64,000 bases of DNA from JAEXZL01 sp049943125. GTDB taxonomy: Bacteria; Bacillota; Clostridia; Clostridiales; Clostridiaceae. Position 1 is the stretch's first letter; each line of letters starts with the position of its first letter. Shown piece after piece: positions 8,395 through 17,433 of the stretch. Both the position numbers and the translations under genes were made by a program. The stretch is taken from NCBI RefSeq assembly GCF_049943125.1, contig NZ_CP188040.1, positions 1,736,001 to 1,800,000 of the forward strand. Direction: 5' to 3'. The notes below the pieces were generated by a model, which was not told where the DNA came from, searched no databases, and was given only the letters and a program-made list of their open reading frames with translations.

Positions 8395-9795
8395 ATGGTA
8401 AAGTCTTATGAAGAGATAGCAAAGGAGATTGTCCAAGCTGTTGGCGGTGAAGGAAATATTAATTCCTTTGCTCACTGTGCTACCAGGCTTAGAATCGTTG
8501 TAAACGATAAGAGCAAGGTGGATACAGAGGCTATAGAAAAGATAGACAAGGTAAAGGGTGTTTTCTTTAACTCCGGTCAATATCAAATTATATTTGGAAC
8601 TGGTACTGTAAACAGGGTGTATGAAGCCGTAGAGGGGTTAGGACTGCAGGGGAGCTCTAAGAGTGAGGTCAAGGAGCAAGCTAAGAAGGAAGGAAATGCC
8701 CTTCAGAGAGCTGTTCGTTCCTTAGGTGATGTTTTTGTTCCCATAATTCCAGCCTTAGTTGCCACAGGTTTGTTTATGGGGATTAGAGGTCTTGTAACTC
8801 AAGAGGCTGTGTTAGACCTATTTGGCTATACTGCTGCAGATCTTCCAGCAAATTTTATAACCTTTACTCAGATTGTTACTGATACAGCCTTTGCTTTTCT
8901 GCCCGCTCTTGTAGCTTGGTCAGCCTTTAAGGTTTTTGGAGGCAGTCCTATACTAGGTATAGTTCTTGGTCTTATGCTTGTTAACCCAGCTCTTCCTAAT
9001 GCCTATGAGGTTGGCTCAGGAGCTGTAGAGCCACTGATGTTCTTTGGCTTTATTCCCGTGGCTGGTTATCAGGGCTCAGTGCTTCCAGCATTTTTTGTGG
9101 GATTCTTAGGAGCCAAGCTTGAAAGGCAGATCCGTAAGAGGATGCCAGAAGCCATAGATTTATTTACTACACCATTTTTAACATTATTAATAATGCTTTC
9201 CGTAGGTTTATTTGTATTAGGTCCAATACTTCATGTAGTTGAAAGCTTCCTGCTCACTGCAGTAAATGCAATTATTGATTTACCTATGGGTCTTGGAGGA
9301 TTAACTATTGGTGGTTTAATACAGGTAGTGGTAGTTACGGGAGTTCATCAGATATTTAATATGCTGGAGATTCAGCTTTTAGCAAATACAGGAGTTAACC
9401 CCTATAATGGTATAATAGCTTATACTGCCATAGCTCAAGGTGCTGCAACCCTTGCCGTAGGCTTAAAGAGTAAGAATACAAAATTAAAAGCCCTGGCTAT
9501 ACCTTCAGCAGTTTCTGCATTCCTTGGTATTACTGAGCCTGCAATCTTTGGTGTTAATTTAAGATATGGCAAGCCCTTCCTTATGGGACTCATAGGTGGA
9601 GCTGTAGGTGGCTTCTTAGGTGCCCTCTTTAAGCTTGAGGCCACAGGCATGAGCCTTACAGGAATACCTGGAATACTGTTATATCTTAATAACCAGTGGT
9701 TCTTATATATTATAATCAGCGTTATTGTATTTGTTGTAACCTTTGCTTTAACCTGGTTATATGGGTATAAAGAAAAGGAAGCTGAAATAAAGTAA
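8395..9795 (+). CDS. scrA: sucrose-specific PTS transporter, EIIBC
   Basis: Membrane PTS permease that imports sucrose as sucrose 6-phosphate. The start at ATG 8395 is chosen because AAGGAGTG (8381-8388) precedes it by 6 nt; an in-frame GTG at 8386 lies inside that site. This gives 466 aa. The N-terminal EIIB domain carries the phosphocysteine at residue 28 (HCATRLRIVV). The EIIC domain follows from about residue 105 with many hydrophobic spans and the glucose/sucrose-family GxTEPAIFGV motif near 380. There is no C-terminal EIIA domain, so a separate EIIA (Glc/Crr type) must supply phosphate. Sucrose specificity is supported by scrB and scrK downstream. Confidence 0.88.
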   Translation: MVKSYEEIAKEIVQAVGGEGNINSFAHCATRLRIVVNDKSKVDTEAIEKIDKVKGVFFNSGQYQIIFGTGTVNRVYEAVEGLGLQGSSKSEVKEQAKKEGNALQRAVRSLGDVFVPIIPALVATGLFMGIRGLVTQEAVLDLFGYTAADLPANFITFTQIVTDTAFAFLPALVAWSAFKVFGGSPILGIVLGLMLVNPALPNAYEVGSGAVEPLMFFGFIPVAGYQGSVLPAFFVGFLGAKLERQIRKRMPEAIDLFTTPFLTLLIMLSVGLFVLGPILHVVESFLLTAVNAIIDLPMGLGGLTIGGLIQVVVVTGVHQIFNMLEIQLLANTGVNPYNGIIAYTAIAQGAATLAVGLKSKNTKLKALAIPSAVSAFLGITEPAIFGVNLRYGKPFLMGLIGGAVGGFLGALFKLEATGMSLTGIPGILLYLNNQWFLYIIISVIVFVVTFALTWLYGYKEKEAEIK

Positions 9796-9838
9796 TATAA
9801 AGCAAAGGATAACTTGAAGAATAAGGGGTTTTGAATAG

Positions 9839-11308
9839 ATGGAATGGTCTAAAGAAGAAAGATATCGTAGATTGGAGGATGCAAGTGCAGAAGAAATTAG
9901 TGAGCTTAAGGCTAGGGTAGATAGCTGCCCATGGCGTCAGAGCTATCACATACAGCCTGTCACTGGACTCCTTAATGATCCCAATGGTTTTTCCTATTAT
10001 AACGGTGAATATCATCTTTTCTATCAATGGTTTCCTCTAGGACCTGTCCATGGTTTAAAATATTGGTATCATGTGAGGTCTAAGGACCTGGTTCATTGGG
10101 AAGATGTAGGCATAGGTATAAAGCCTGATTCTAATTTTGATAACTATGGCGCCTATTCAGGAAGTGCCATAGAGCATGAAGGGAAGCTCTATCTTATATA
10201 CACCGGTAACACCCGGGATGAAGAGTGGAGGAGGCATCCTAAGCAGTGCTTAGCAGTTATGGACCCTCAGGGCAATATTACAAAGGTAAATAACCCAGTG
10301 ATATCCGAGGTGCCAGAAGGGTATACAGAGCATTTTCGAGACCCGAAGGTATGGAAGGAGCAGGATAAGTTCTATACAGTAATAGGTGCTCAGAGGGAAA
10401 ATGAAACTGGTACTGCTGTGTTTTATAGCTCTGAGGACTTAATGAAGTGGAACTTTCAAGGAGAGCTTGTAACAAAGCTTCAGGATTTTGGCTTCATGTG
10501 GGAATGTCCTGATTATTTTCAGCTCCAGGATAAAGGAGTGTTTATATTTTCCCCTCAAGGCTTAGAGCCTCAGGGGGATAACTATAGGAATATTTATCAA
10601 TCAGGCTATGTCCTGGGAGATAAGCTAGACTTAAAGCATAGAAGGCTTAGTCATGGTGAATTCCATGAGCTTGATAGAGGCTTTGACTTCTATGCTCCTC
10701 AAACCATGGAGGATACTGAAGGTAGACGAATTCTAGTTGGCTGGATGGGTATGGGAGAGGTTGAGTACCCTACGGATAAAAATGGCTGGGCACACTGCCT
10801 GACCCTACCTAGGGAACTATCCATAGAAAATGGAAGGTTAATTCAAAAGCCAATAAAGGAGCTGGAAAGCCTTAGGAAGAAGGAATATATAGTTGAGGAT
10901 GAGGCTTGTGATGAAATAAAGGCTTATGATGAGCTGAAGGGAATAACCTACGAGCTCATAGGAGAATTTAAAAATCATGATGCAGAGGAGTTTGGTATAG
11001 AATTTAGAGCTTCGGAAGAGGAAAGGACAGTGATAAAATATGATGCCCTCCAGAAAAAGCTCATCCTTGATAGAAGCTCCTCAGGAGAAGAATTTGGCTC
11101 AGAATATGGCAGTGTAAGAGCCTGTGATTTTCAGGGAGATACTATAAAGCTTCAGCTCTTTGTAGATGTTTCTTCCGTGGAAATATTTATAAATGATGGA
11201 CAGGAGGTATTCACCAGTAGAATCTTCCCTAAGAAGAATAGCAGAGACATTAGAATTTTTGCTACTAAAGGACGCACTTCCTTTAATATGGTAAAATGGG
11301 ATTATTAG
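9839..11308 (+). CDS. scrB: sucrose-6-phosphate hydrolase (GH32)
   Basis: Cytoplasmic glycoside hydrolase family 32 enzyme, 489 aa, cleaving sucrose 6-phosphate to glucose 6-phosphate and fructose. The three catalytic motifs are visible: the nucleophile Asp47 in LLNDPNG, the transition-state Asp168 in FRDP, and the acid/base Glu222 in WECPD. The five-bladed propeller domain ends near residue 340 and is followed by the C-terminal beta-sandwich (SSVEIFINDGQEVFTSRIFP). No signal peptide, consistent with an intracellular phosphorylated substrate. It begins 43 nt after scrA and belongs to the same transcript. Confidence 0.93.
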   Translation: MEWSKEERYRRLEDASAEEISELKARVDSCPWRQSYHIQPVTGLLNDPNGFSYYNGEYHLFYQWFPLGPVHGLKYWYHVRSKDLVHWEDVGIGIKPDSNFDNYGAYSGSAIEHEGKLYLIYTGNTRDEEWRRHPKQCLAVMDPQGNITKVNNPVISEVPEGYTEHFRDPKVWKEQDKFYTVIGAQRENETGTAVFYSSEDLMKWNFQGELVTKLQDFGFMWECPDYFQLQDKGVFIFSPQGLEPQGDNYRNIYQSGYVLGDKLDLKHRRLSHGEFHELDRGFDFYAPQTMEDTEGRRILVGWMGMGEVEYPTDKNGWAHCLTLPRELSIENGRLIQKPIKELESLRKKEYIVEDEACDEIKAYDELKGITYELIGEFKNHDAEEFGIEFRASEEERTVIKYDALQKKLILDRSSSGEEFGSEYGSVRACDFQGDTIKLQLFVDVSSVEIFINDGQEVFTSRIFPKKNSRDIRIFATKGRTSFNMVKWDY

Positions 11309-11337
11309 TATATGAATTTATATTAGGGAGGTAGAGG

Positions 11338-12315
11338 ATGAGTACTATTTACTGTATCGGTGAAGCCTTAATAGATTTCATTCCCTTAGAAAAGGGAAAA
11401 GCCTTAAAGGATGTGGAGGCCTTTATGAAGGCTCCTGGTGGAGCGCCAGCAAATGTAGCTGCAGCAGTGGCTAAGTTTGGAGGGCAAGCTTCACTTATAA
11501 CCAAGCTAGGAGTGGACGGATTCGGAGACTTCCTTGTGGAAACCTTAGAAGAGGCTGGGGTTAATACGGATAAGATATTAAGAACAGAGGAAGCAAATAC
11601 TGGACTGGCCTTTGTATCCTTAAGAGAGGATGGGGAAAGAGATTTTTCCTTTTATCGAAAGCCCTCAGCAGATCTGCTCCTCACAGAGGATGAAATAGAT
11701 GATTCGTGGTTTAAGAGTAATGATATACTTCACTTCTGCTCTGTGGACCTAGTTGATAGTCCTATGAAGGGAGCTCATCTAAAGGCTATTAAAGCTGCCA
11801 AGGAGAGAGGAGCTATAATAAGCTTCGACCCTAATGTTAGACTTCCCCTTTGGGATAGCCCAAAGGAATGTAGGTTCACAATACAAAGCTTTATCCCCCT
11901 AGCGGATATCGTAAAGGTTTCTCACGAGGAGTTGGGGTTTATCACCGGGGTATCAGAGGTTGAAGCGTCAATTAAAAAACTTTTCACAGGAGACGTGAAA
12001 GCTGTGATACTGACACAAGCCTCAGAAGGCTGTTCTCTATATATTCGTAATAATAAATACTCTATCAATGGCTTTGGAGTTAAGGTCTTAGACACCACAG
12101 GAGCAGGAGATGCCTTTGTGGGTGGAATGCTCTTTAAGCTTATTGAAAAAGGAGCTACTCAAAGTAATTTAGAAGAAGTTTTAGAAGAACATTATGAAGA
12201 GATCCTTACCTTTGCCAATGGCAGTGGAGCCTTATCAACTACAGGCCATGGAGCTATTTCCTCCTTCCCTAGTAAGGGAGAGGTAGAGAGGCTTATGGAG
12301 AGTCATAGGAAATAA
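11338..12315 (+). CDS. scrK: fructokinase, PfkB family
   Basis: Ribokinase/PfkB sugar kinase, 325 aa, phosphorylating the fructose released by ScrB. Signature 1 is GGAPANVAAAVAKFGG (about residues 37-52); signature 2 contains the catalytic base in DTTGAGDAFVGGML (about residues 251-264). ATG at 11338 follows AGGGAGGTAGAGG. It lies 29 nt after scrB and is the last gene of the sucrose operon, ending at a strong terminator. Confidence 0.92.
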   Translation: MSTIYCIGEALIDFIPLEKGKALKDVEAFMKAPGGAPANVAAAVAKFGGQASLITKLGVDGFGDFLVETLEEAGVNTDKILRTEEANTGLAFVSLREDGERDFSFYRKPSADLLLTEDEIDDSWFKSNDILHFCSVDLVDSPMKGAHLKAIKAAKERGAIISFDPNVRLPLWDSPKECRFTIQSFIPLADIVKVSHEELGFITGVSEVEASIKKLFTGDVKAVILTQASEGCSLYIRNNKYSINGFGVKVLDTTGAGDAFVGGMLFKLIEKGATQSNLEEVLEEHYEEILTFANGSGALSTTGHGAISSFPSKGEVERLMESHRK

Positions 12316-12360
12316 AGATTGTTTTATTAATGAGCAAATAGCTTTAAAGTGATTTATAAG

Positions 12361-12402
12361 TCAGGATAAGTTCATTTAATTTGGATTTATCCTGATTTTT
12401 TT
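12361..12402 (+). terminator. rho-independent terminator of the scr operon
   Basis: TCAGGATAA (12361-12369) pairs perfectly with TTATCCTGA (12387-12395), followed by an uninterrupted T tract broken only by one G. About 175 nt of AT-rich sequence follow before the next gene, with nothing else recognised. Confidence 0.88.
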
Positions 12403-12578
12403 GTTTTTTTCAATAAGTATAGATTTAGATGTTTAATTATATTATTTTCATCAAAATTCATATATAAAAATTATGTATTATGGATAATGTTTACAATTAC
12501 TATTCTCTATTGGATAATTATATTAGTATGATTTGGAAAAAATAAACTACTTATTTATATAAGTGAGGGAGTTAACAT

Positions 12579-13004
12579 ATGAATAACTATAAGATTTTAG
12601 AAAGTAGCAAAGAAGAAATCGATTATATTGAGGATAGAATTTGTGAGTATAATGAGTCCAATGTACCTTTTGAAGCTCCTATACCAGCATCAAACATCAA
12701 TAGGCATATTCAAGATGATAGTGGAAATATTATAGCAGGGGTAAACTGTATTTATTATGCCTGGAAGTGTATCTATATAGATGCCTTGTGGGTTAAGGAG
12801 GAATATAGAAACAGAGGGCTTGGCTCGGAGCTCTTAAAGGAAATAGAAAAGACCGCAAAGGAATATGGCTGCCATATGATACATTTGGACACCTTTGATT
12901 TTCAGAGGAAGGACTTTTATATTAGGCAAGGCTATGAGATACACGGAATTTTAGATGATTGTCCACAAGGACATAAGAGGTATTATTTGAAGAAGCGGAT
13001 TTAA
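12579..13004 (+). CDS. GNAT-family N-acetyltransferase
   Basis: 141-aa acetyltransferase of the GNAT fold. The acetyl-CoA pyrophosphate loop is visible as VKEEYRNRGLGSELL (about residues 76-90), preceded by the strand CIYIDALWV and followed by HLDTFDFQRKDFYIRQGYE, the typical motif B. The substrate cannot be told. AGTGAGGGAG precedes the ATG. It is followed after 12 nt by the nucleosidase gene, so they are probably co-transcribed. Confidence 0.82.
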   Translation: MNNYKILESSKEEIDYIEDRICEYNESNVPFEAPIPASNINRHIQDDSGNIIAGVNCIYYAWKCIYIDALWVKEEYRNRGLGSELLKEIEKTAKEYGCHMIHLDTFDFQRKDFYIRQGYEIHGILDDCPQGHKRYYLKKRI

Positions 13005-13016
13005 TGGGGGATTTTT

Positions 13017-13709
13017 ATGAAGGCTATTAGAATAATTGGGGCAATGAGTATAGAGATAAAAATGATAAGAGATAGAATGGTTGTAGGGAGTAAAAAGCAA
13101 TATGCGGGATTTACCTTTTATCAGGGAAAGTATAAAGATTTAAACATAGTTTTAACCACTTGTGGAGTAGGGAAGGTAAATGCTTCGAGCTGCACTCAAA
13201 TACTTATTGATAGATTTAATGTAACGGAAATAATTAATACTGGTATTGCTGGAAGCTTAAATGAGAAGGTTAAGCTTTTAGATATTGTTATCTCTGATAA
13301 TGTCACCTATCATGATGTGAGACAAGAGCAAATGAAAACTTGCTTTCCTTTTAAAGAGTTTTTTACAGCAAGTGAGCAATTGAAGAATTTAGCAGTAAAA
13401 GCATATGAAAGAACATTGCATGATAGCTACAACTATCATGTTGGGAGAATTGTATCGGGAGATGGCTTTATCTGTGACGATGATATGAAGAGAGGAATTG
13501 TAGAGATCTATAATCCTCATTGTGTAGAGATGGAAGGAGCAGCTATAGGACATGTAGCAGAAATTAATGAAGTTCCTTTTATTATTATAAGAAGCATATC
13601 TGATAATGCAGATAATAATGCACCTGTAAATTATGAGGAGTTTGAGGAGCTAGCAGCAAATAATTCTGCTAGGCTGGTTTTAAATATATTGGACGAGATA
13701 AGTTCTTAA
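13017..13709 (+). CDS. mtnN: 5'-methylthioadenosine/S-adenosylhomocysteine nucleosidase
   Basis: Purine-nucleosidase-fold enzyme, 230 aa, hydrolysing methylthioadenosine and S-adenosylhomocysteine to adenine plus the thioribose compound. Family motifs: N-terminal IGAM, TGIAGSLNEKVKLLDIVISD (about 76-95), the ribose-binding VEMEGAAIGHVA (about 169-180), and the catalytic-Asp region RSISDNAD (about 191-198). The ATG follows TGGGGG. It lies downstream of the GNAT gene. The N-terminus is slightly divergent (IGAMSIEIK), so a related nucleoside substrate is possible. Confidence 0.85.
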   Translation: MKAIRIIGAMSIEIKMIRDRMVVGSKKQYAGFTFYQGKYKDLNIVLTTCGVGKVNASSCTQILIDRFNVTEIINTGIAGSLNEKVKLLDIVISDNVTYHDVRQEQMKTCFPFKEFFTASEQLKNLAVKAYERTLHDSYNYHVGRIVSGDGFICDDDMKRGIVEIYNPHCVEMEGAAIGHVAEINEVPFIIIRSISDNADNNAPVNYEEFEELAANNSARLVLNILDEISS

Positions 13710-13869
13710 GGACATATAAAACATATTCAAGCTATGAATAAGTAGGGGGGGTTTACTGTTTTAGCTGCATTGCAACCACCAGTTGCGAAAGTTCCAAGTG
13801 CGGTTGCTAGAATGAAACCTGGCATTTAGGTATGCTATAGCTATAATATTTAAAAAGGGAGAGAGAATA

Positions 13870-14478
13870 ATGACATTGGGGGAAAAGTTATCAGAGCTCA
13901 GACAAAAATCAGGGCTGTCACAGGATAGGGTTGCTGAAATTCTTGGAGTATCGAGACAAGCGGTTTCTAAGTGGGAGAGGGATGAAGCAAAGCCTGATTT
14001 GGATAATATAGTTAACCTGAGCAATATTTATAATGTGACAACGGATTATCTTCTTAAGGAACAAACAGAAAGAGTACAGCAAGAGAAGAGAGGCAATAAT
14101 TATAGGAGCTCTAGTTTTTTTGAAAGTATATTAAAGTTTATTAAAGAAAAATGGTATTGGCTTGGCTATGGCGTTGCAGCCTGGGGAATTAGTGATATTA
14201 TATCAGCTATAATAGGCAAGATAATGATGAGGTCATTTGCTGGCTTTATATTTGATTACGGCCAAGAGGCTTTGGAAACAGATTTAGTCAGTGGACCTAG
14301 TGAGATGATAAATAGTTGGGAAACAGTAGATCCCAACATGGAGGCCTTGATGAATGCACCTTCAAATCTATTATGGTTGCCTGTTGTGTTGGGAATTATA
14401 AAGATTACAGTAGGAATCATAGTAGTCATTTATGGTAGAAGGTATGTCCGAAGGATGAAGGCAAAAGAATATAGATAG
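13870..14478 (+). CDS. XRE-family regulator with C-terminal membrane segments
   Basis: 202 aa. Residues 2-65 form a Cro/CI helix-turn-helix of the common Firmicute type (LGEKLSELRQKSGLSQDRVAEILGVSRQAVSKWE). The rest holds two hydrophobic spans, WLGYGVAAWGISDIISAII near 98-116 and LLWLPVVLGIIKITVGIIVVI near 168-188, so it is probably a membrane-tethered DNA-binding protein. GGGAGAGAG precedes the ATG. The signal it senses is unknown. The 160 nt upstream contain a run of seven G and no recognised element. Confidence 0.78.
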   Translation: MTLGEKLSELRQKSGLSQDRVAEILGVSRQAVSKWERDEAKPDLDNIVNLSNIYNVTTDYLLKEQTERVQQEKRGNNYRSSSFFESILKFIKEKWYWLGYGVAAWGISDIISAIIGKIMMRSFAGFIFDYGQEALETDLVSGPSEMINSWETVDPNMEALMNAPSNLLWLPVVLGIIKITVGIIVVIYGRRYVRRMKAKEYR

Positions 14479-14487
14479 AAGCTATTT

Positions 14488-14516
14488 AAGACAGGCTGTA
14501 ATGCTTGTCTTATTTT
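14488..14516 (+). terminator. stem-loop terminator after the XRE gene
   Basis: A 9-bp stem (14488-14496 with 14503-14511, one mismatch), 6-nt loop, then ATTTTAC. The roughly 215 nt that follow up to the amidase contain a TATAAT at 14641-14646 with a poor -35. Confidence 0.6.
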
Positions 14517-14731
14517 ACTGTACAGTTTTAATCTATAAGTTATTAATTAGACTAAAAACCAGTAGTTTCTTTAAGCAATATTGTAAAGTACAAGGATTTT
14601 AGTTAAATAATGTCGTATATATTATATAGAAAAAATTAGGTATAATGCTTTTTAAACATATTTAGTGAGATTATCCATAGAGATAAACATCAAATTAATA
14701 ATCATAGCTATAATCATAGGAGATACTGCAG

Positions 14732-15385
14732 ATGAAAAAGAGAAGGAAGATAAGAAAGAGAAAAAGAAGAAACCGTGGTAAGAGAATATTGCTCATGCTA
14801 GCTTCGATTATTTTCTTTTCCGCGTGCATACTAATTGTAATATTTTTATTAAGAGGGACAAGTTCCCGGAGGAAGGTGGAAGCTCTAAAGGATGCGGAGG
14901 TTCCTGCGTGGGTTCAGGTGGATTTAATAGATATAGATGGTGCAGCGAGAAGAGGAAAGGATCTAGAGGCAATCGAGGACATAGTTATACACTATGTGGG
15001 AAATCCAGGAACTACAGCTCAGCAGAATAGAGATTTCTTCAATAATCCAGGGGTAGAGGTCAGCTCCCATTTTGTTATAGGTCTTGAAGGAGAGATAATC
15101 CAAGTTATTCCACTAAATGAAATATCCCAAGCAAGCAACTGGAGAAATAATGATACCATATCCATAGAGGTCTGCCATCCTGATGCTTCAGGAAAATTTA
15201 GTGAGGTAACCTATCAGTCCCTGGTTAAGCTTACAGCATGGCTTACTGAATTGTGTGATCTTGATGAAGACAATGTCATACGCCATTATGATGTTACGGA
15301 GAAGCTATGTCCCATCTATTACGTAGAGAATGAGGATGCTTGGCTTCAGCTTAAAAATGATATTAAAGAAGCAAGGAATAATTAA
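14732..15385 (+). CDS. membrane-anchored N-acetylmuramoyl-L-alanine amidase (Amidase_2)
   Basis: 217 aa. A very basic N-terminus (14 of the first 18 residues are K or R) is followed by a hydrophobic anchor at about residues 20-42, then an Amidase_2/PGRP-type domain outside the membrane. Candidate zinc ligands are His in IVIHYVGNPG (about 88), His in IRHYDVT (about 188) and Cys in KLCP (about 197), all in the family spacing. SSHFVIGLEGEIIQVIPLNEISQAS is the usual substrate-groove segment. It should cut the amide bond between N-acetylmuramic acid and the peptide stem. The gene stands alone, with AGGAGA before the ATG. Confidence 0.86.
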   Translation: MKKRRKIRKRKRRNRGKRILLMLASIIFFSACILIVIFLLRGTSSRRKVEALKDAEVPAWVQVDLIDIDGAARRGKDLEAIEDIVIHYVGNPGTTAQQNRDFFNNPGVEVSSHFVIGLEGEIIQVIPLNEISQASNWRNNDTISIEVCHPDASGKFSEVTYQSLVKLTAWLTELCDLDEDNVIRHYDVTEKLCPIYYVENEDAWLQLKNDIKEARNN

Positions 15386-15390
15386 TTATT

Positions 15391-15420
15391 TTTTAATCTG
15401 ATTTTAATCTTTCTTATATT
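15391..15420 (+). promoter_or_regulatory. direct-repeat response-regulator box overlapping a promoter
   Basis: TTTTAATCT occurs at 15391-15399 and 15402-15410, exactly one helical turn (11 bp) apart, followed 4 nt later by TATATT (15415-15420) as a -10. Direct repeats at 11-bp period beside the -35 are the standard binding arrangement of OmpR/PhoB-type regulators, and such a regulator is encoded downstream at 16753. Confidence 0.5.
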
Positions 15421-15491
15421 TTAGATTAATTATCCCGAAGTATTATATAACCATGATGAAGGAAAAAATAAATTCATGGAGGGTATATAAT

Positions 15492-16076
15492 ATGGAAAGA
15501 GATATAATGATTAAAAGGTTAATGGAAAAGGCTGATATAACTACTGAAGAAGCAGTAGAGGTTTTGGAAAGCTGTAATTGGGATTTACTCGATGCAATTA
15601 TTGATTTAGAGAGAAGGGGTAAGCTTAGAGGGAATAAGAGTAACACCTTAATAGAAGCAGTTCCAGTAGAGGATTATAAAAACACATACAATCAAGAGGA
15701 AGCTAAGAACCAGGAATATAATGCAAAAGCTGAGGGAGAGGAAAAGAAGGAAGAGAGCTGTGGAGGTATTGGTGAGCTTATGGGAAGAATGTTTAAGTTT
15801 ATAGGTAAGCTTATAAAGAAAGGAAACAATAATTTCTTTGATGCCAAAAAAGAAAATGAAAAGCCAATAAGAATCCCCCTAACCATAGCTGCAGTATTTA
15901 TAGTATTCTTATCAATTCCAAGTATAATCTTGCTGGTGATTGGATTGTTCTGTGGTTATAAATATTCTATCTCAGGCCCTGATATTAAATGTGACGGAGT
16001 AAATGATATATTTGAAGAGGTATCAAAATCAGCAGATAACCTTAAAAGAGATTTTAAAGAAGGCTACCAAAAGTAA
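15492..16076 (+). CDS. DUF4342 protein with UBA-like N-terminal domain (copy 1)
   Basis: 194 aa from the ATG at 15492, preferred because TGGAGGG lies 7 nt before it; an upstream in-frame ATG at 15453 has a poorer context. Residues about 3-45 form a UBA/TS-N-like three-helix motif (ITTEEAVEVLESCNWDLLDAI). A charged linker follows, then a DUF4342-type segment with one or two hydrophobic spans (PLTIAAVFIVFLSIPSIILLVIGLF) at about 130-155 and a polar tail. The 183-aa gene 120 nt downstream has the same architecture. Function unknown. Its proximity to a two-component system suggests an envelope-stress role, but this is inference. Confidence 0.75.
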   Translation: MERDIMIKRLMEKADITTEEAVEVLESCNWDLLDAIIDLERRGKLRGNKSNTLIEAVPVEDYKNTYNQEEAKNQEYNAKAEGEEKKEESCGGIGELMGRMFKFIGKLIKKGNNNFFDAKKENEKPIRIPLTIAAVFIVFLSIPSIILLVIGLFCGYKYSISGPDIKCDGVNDIFEEVSKSADNLKRDFKEGYQK

Positions 16077-16087
16077 TAAGTATATAT

Positions 16088-16126
16088 AAAGAGGCCTTGG
16101 AAACACTAAAGGCCTCTTTATTTTTT
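16088..16126 (+). terminator. rho-independent terminator between the two DUF4342 genes
   Basis: AAAGAGGCCTT (16088-16098) pairs perfectly with AAGGCCTCTTT (16109-16119) around a 10-nt loop, followed by ATTTTTT. It separates copy 1 from copy 2. Confidence 0.88.
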
Positions 16127-16128
16127 AA

Positions 16129-16158
16129 TTGGGGAAATATTATTGGTAATGGTATAAT
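16129..16158 (+). promoter_or_regulatory. candidate promoter for DUF4342 copy 2 and the two-component genes
   Basis: TTGGGG (16129-16134), 18-nt spacer, TATAAT (16153-16158), directly after the terminator and 38 nt before the ATG at 16196. Confidence 0.5.
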
Positions 16159-16195
16159 TTACTTATATTCGCACCATAGATACGGAGGATTATTT

Positions 16196-16747
16196 ATGGA
16201 TAAGATTAAACTAGTTGACAAGCTACGCACTAAAGCAAATATTACCTATGAAGAGGCTAAAGTTGCTTTAGAAATGAATAATTGGGATATATTAGAGGCA
16301 GTGGTGTATTTAGAAGAGCAGGGAAGGGTGAAAAGGCCTTCTGTCAGTATATTTTATACCCACGAGGATAAAGAAAGCTACACAAGCTCTCATGAGGATA
16401 ATAGCAAGGATGAAGGCAGTGCTTATGGCAGTGAGCAAAATAAAAACAGTTTTAATGGGATATTTGAAGCCATTATTAAAGCCATAGACACTGGTAACAA
16501 CATCTTTATAGAAATAATTAATAAAGGAAACATATTATTAAAGGTGCCTTTTACAGTAATAATATTACTTTTATTCTTTGGCTTCTGGATTATAATACCT
16601 TTAATGATTGTTGCATTATTCTTTGATATAGAATTTTTAATAGCTGCAGATAGGATAGATATAGGTAAACTTAATGAAATCAATAAAGTATTTGGTAAAA
16701 TGTCAAAGGCTGCACGGGATATAAAAGAGAAATTTAAAGAGGGGTAA
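16196..16747 (+). CDS. DUF4342 protein with UBA-like N-terminal domain (copy 2)
   Basis: 183 aa from ATG 16196, chosen because CGGAGGAT sits 6 nt ahead; the frame is open further upstream, but through the terminator. Residues 1-48 repeat the UBA-like motif of copy 1 (NITYEEAKVALEMNNWDILEAVVYLEEQG), and the DUF4342-like hydrophobic region (PFTVIILLLFFGFWIIIPLMIVALFF) is near 115-140. The final segment again ends in K/E-rich helix. It is separated by only 5 nt from the response-regulator gene, so it is co-transcribed with the two-component pair. The copies are clearly paralogous but well diverged. Confidence 0.75.
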   Translation: MDKIKLVDKLRTKANITYEEAKVALEMNNWDILEAVVYLEEQGRVKRPSVSIFYTHEDKESYTSSHEDNSKDEGSAYGSEQNKNSFNGIFEAIIKAIDTGNNIFIEIINKGNILLKVPFTVIILLLFFGFWIIIPLMIVALFFDIEFLIAADRIDIGKLNEINKVFGKMSKAARDIKEKFKEG

Positions 16748-16752
16748 GGCTG

Positions 16753-17433
16753 ATGATTAAGATTTTGATTGTTGAGGATGAAGAAAAGATAGCAAGATTC
16801 ATAGAGCTTGAGTTAATTCATGAGGGCTATGAGGTTATTAAGGTAAACAATGGCAGGATGGGTCTTGAGCTAGCAGAAAAGGGAGAAGCTGATTTAGTAA
16901 TACTGGATATTATGCTCCCTGAAATAAATGGTCTTGAGGTCTTAAGAAGGCTTAGGAGGTCCTCTGACATTCCTGTAATAATGCTCACCGCAAGAGATGC
17001 TGTTATGGATAAGGTTTCAGGTCTCGATGCAGGTGCCGATGATTATATCACAAAGCCCTTTGCTATAGAAGAGCTCCTTGCAAGAATAAGGACAGCACTT
17101 AAAAAGAGGACTGTCTCAGAAAAAAGTGACCAAGGACTCCTATACTGTGGCTTATTAACCCTAGATAAGCTGAGGCATAAGGTTAGCTATGACGGAAATA
17201 TAATTGAGCTAACCAATAGAGAATTCACACTGCTGCAGGTGTTGCTGGAAAATAAAGATATAGTATTATCAAGAGGTACACTGATCGAAAAGGTATGCGG
17301 CTATGACTATTTTGGGGAAACAAATGTAATAGATGTGTATGTGAGATTCTTAAGAACAAAGATAGATGATGCCTTTAAGGTTAAGCTGATTACTACGGTA
17401 CGTGGTGTAGGATACGTGATAAAGGATGAGTAA
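16753..17433 (+). CDS. OmpR/PhoB-family response regulator
   Basis: 226 aa. Receiver domain residues 1-115 with acidic pocket (E8, D9), phosphoacceptor Asp52 in LVILDIMLP and the conserved Lys in ITKPF near 103. The C-terminal winged-helix DNA-binding domain (NREFTLLQVLLENKDIVLSRGTLIEKVCGYD ... TNVIDVYVRFLRTKI) is complete. The gene starts 5 nt after DUF4342 copy 2 and overlaps the kinase start by 8 nt. The TTTTAATCT direct repeats at 15391 are a candidate target, which would make the cluster autoregulated. Confidence 0.93.
   Translation: MIKILIVEDEEKIARFIELELIHEGYEVIKVNNGRMGLELAEKGEADLVILDIMLPEINGLEVLRRLRRSSDIPVIMLTARDAVMDKVSGLDAGADDYITKPFAIEELLARIRTALKKRTVSEKSDQGLLYCGLLTLDKLRHKVSYDGNIIELTNREFTLLQVLLENKDIVLSRGTLIEKVCGYDYFGETNVIDVYVRFLRTKIDDAFKVKLITTVRGVGYVIKDE

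Noticed and set aside
13710..13869. Possible gene remnant between mtnN and the XRE gene
   Set aside because: A short frame (LAALQPPVAKVPSAVARMKPGI) can be read, but it matches no family I recognise and has no start.
14824..15030. 68-codon plus-strand frame overlapping the amidase gene
   Set aside because: It overlaps the amidase in another frame, is Gly/Cys/Ser biased and has no initiation signal.
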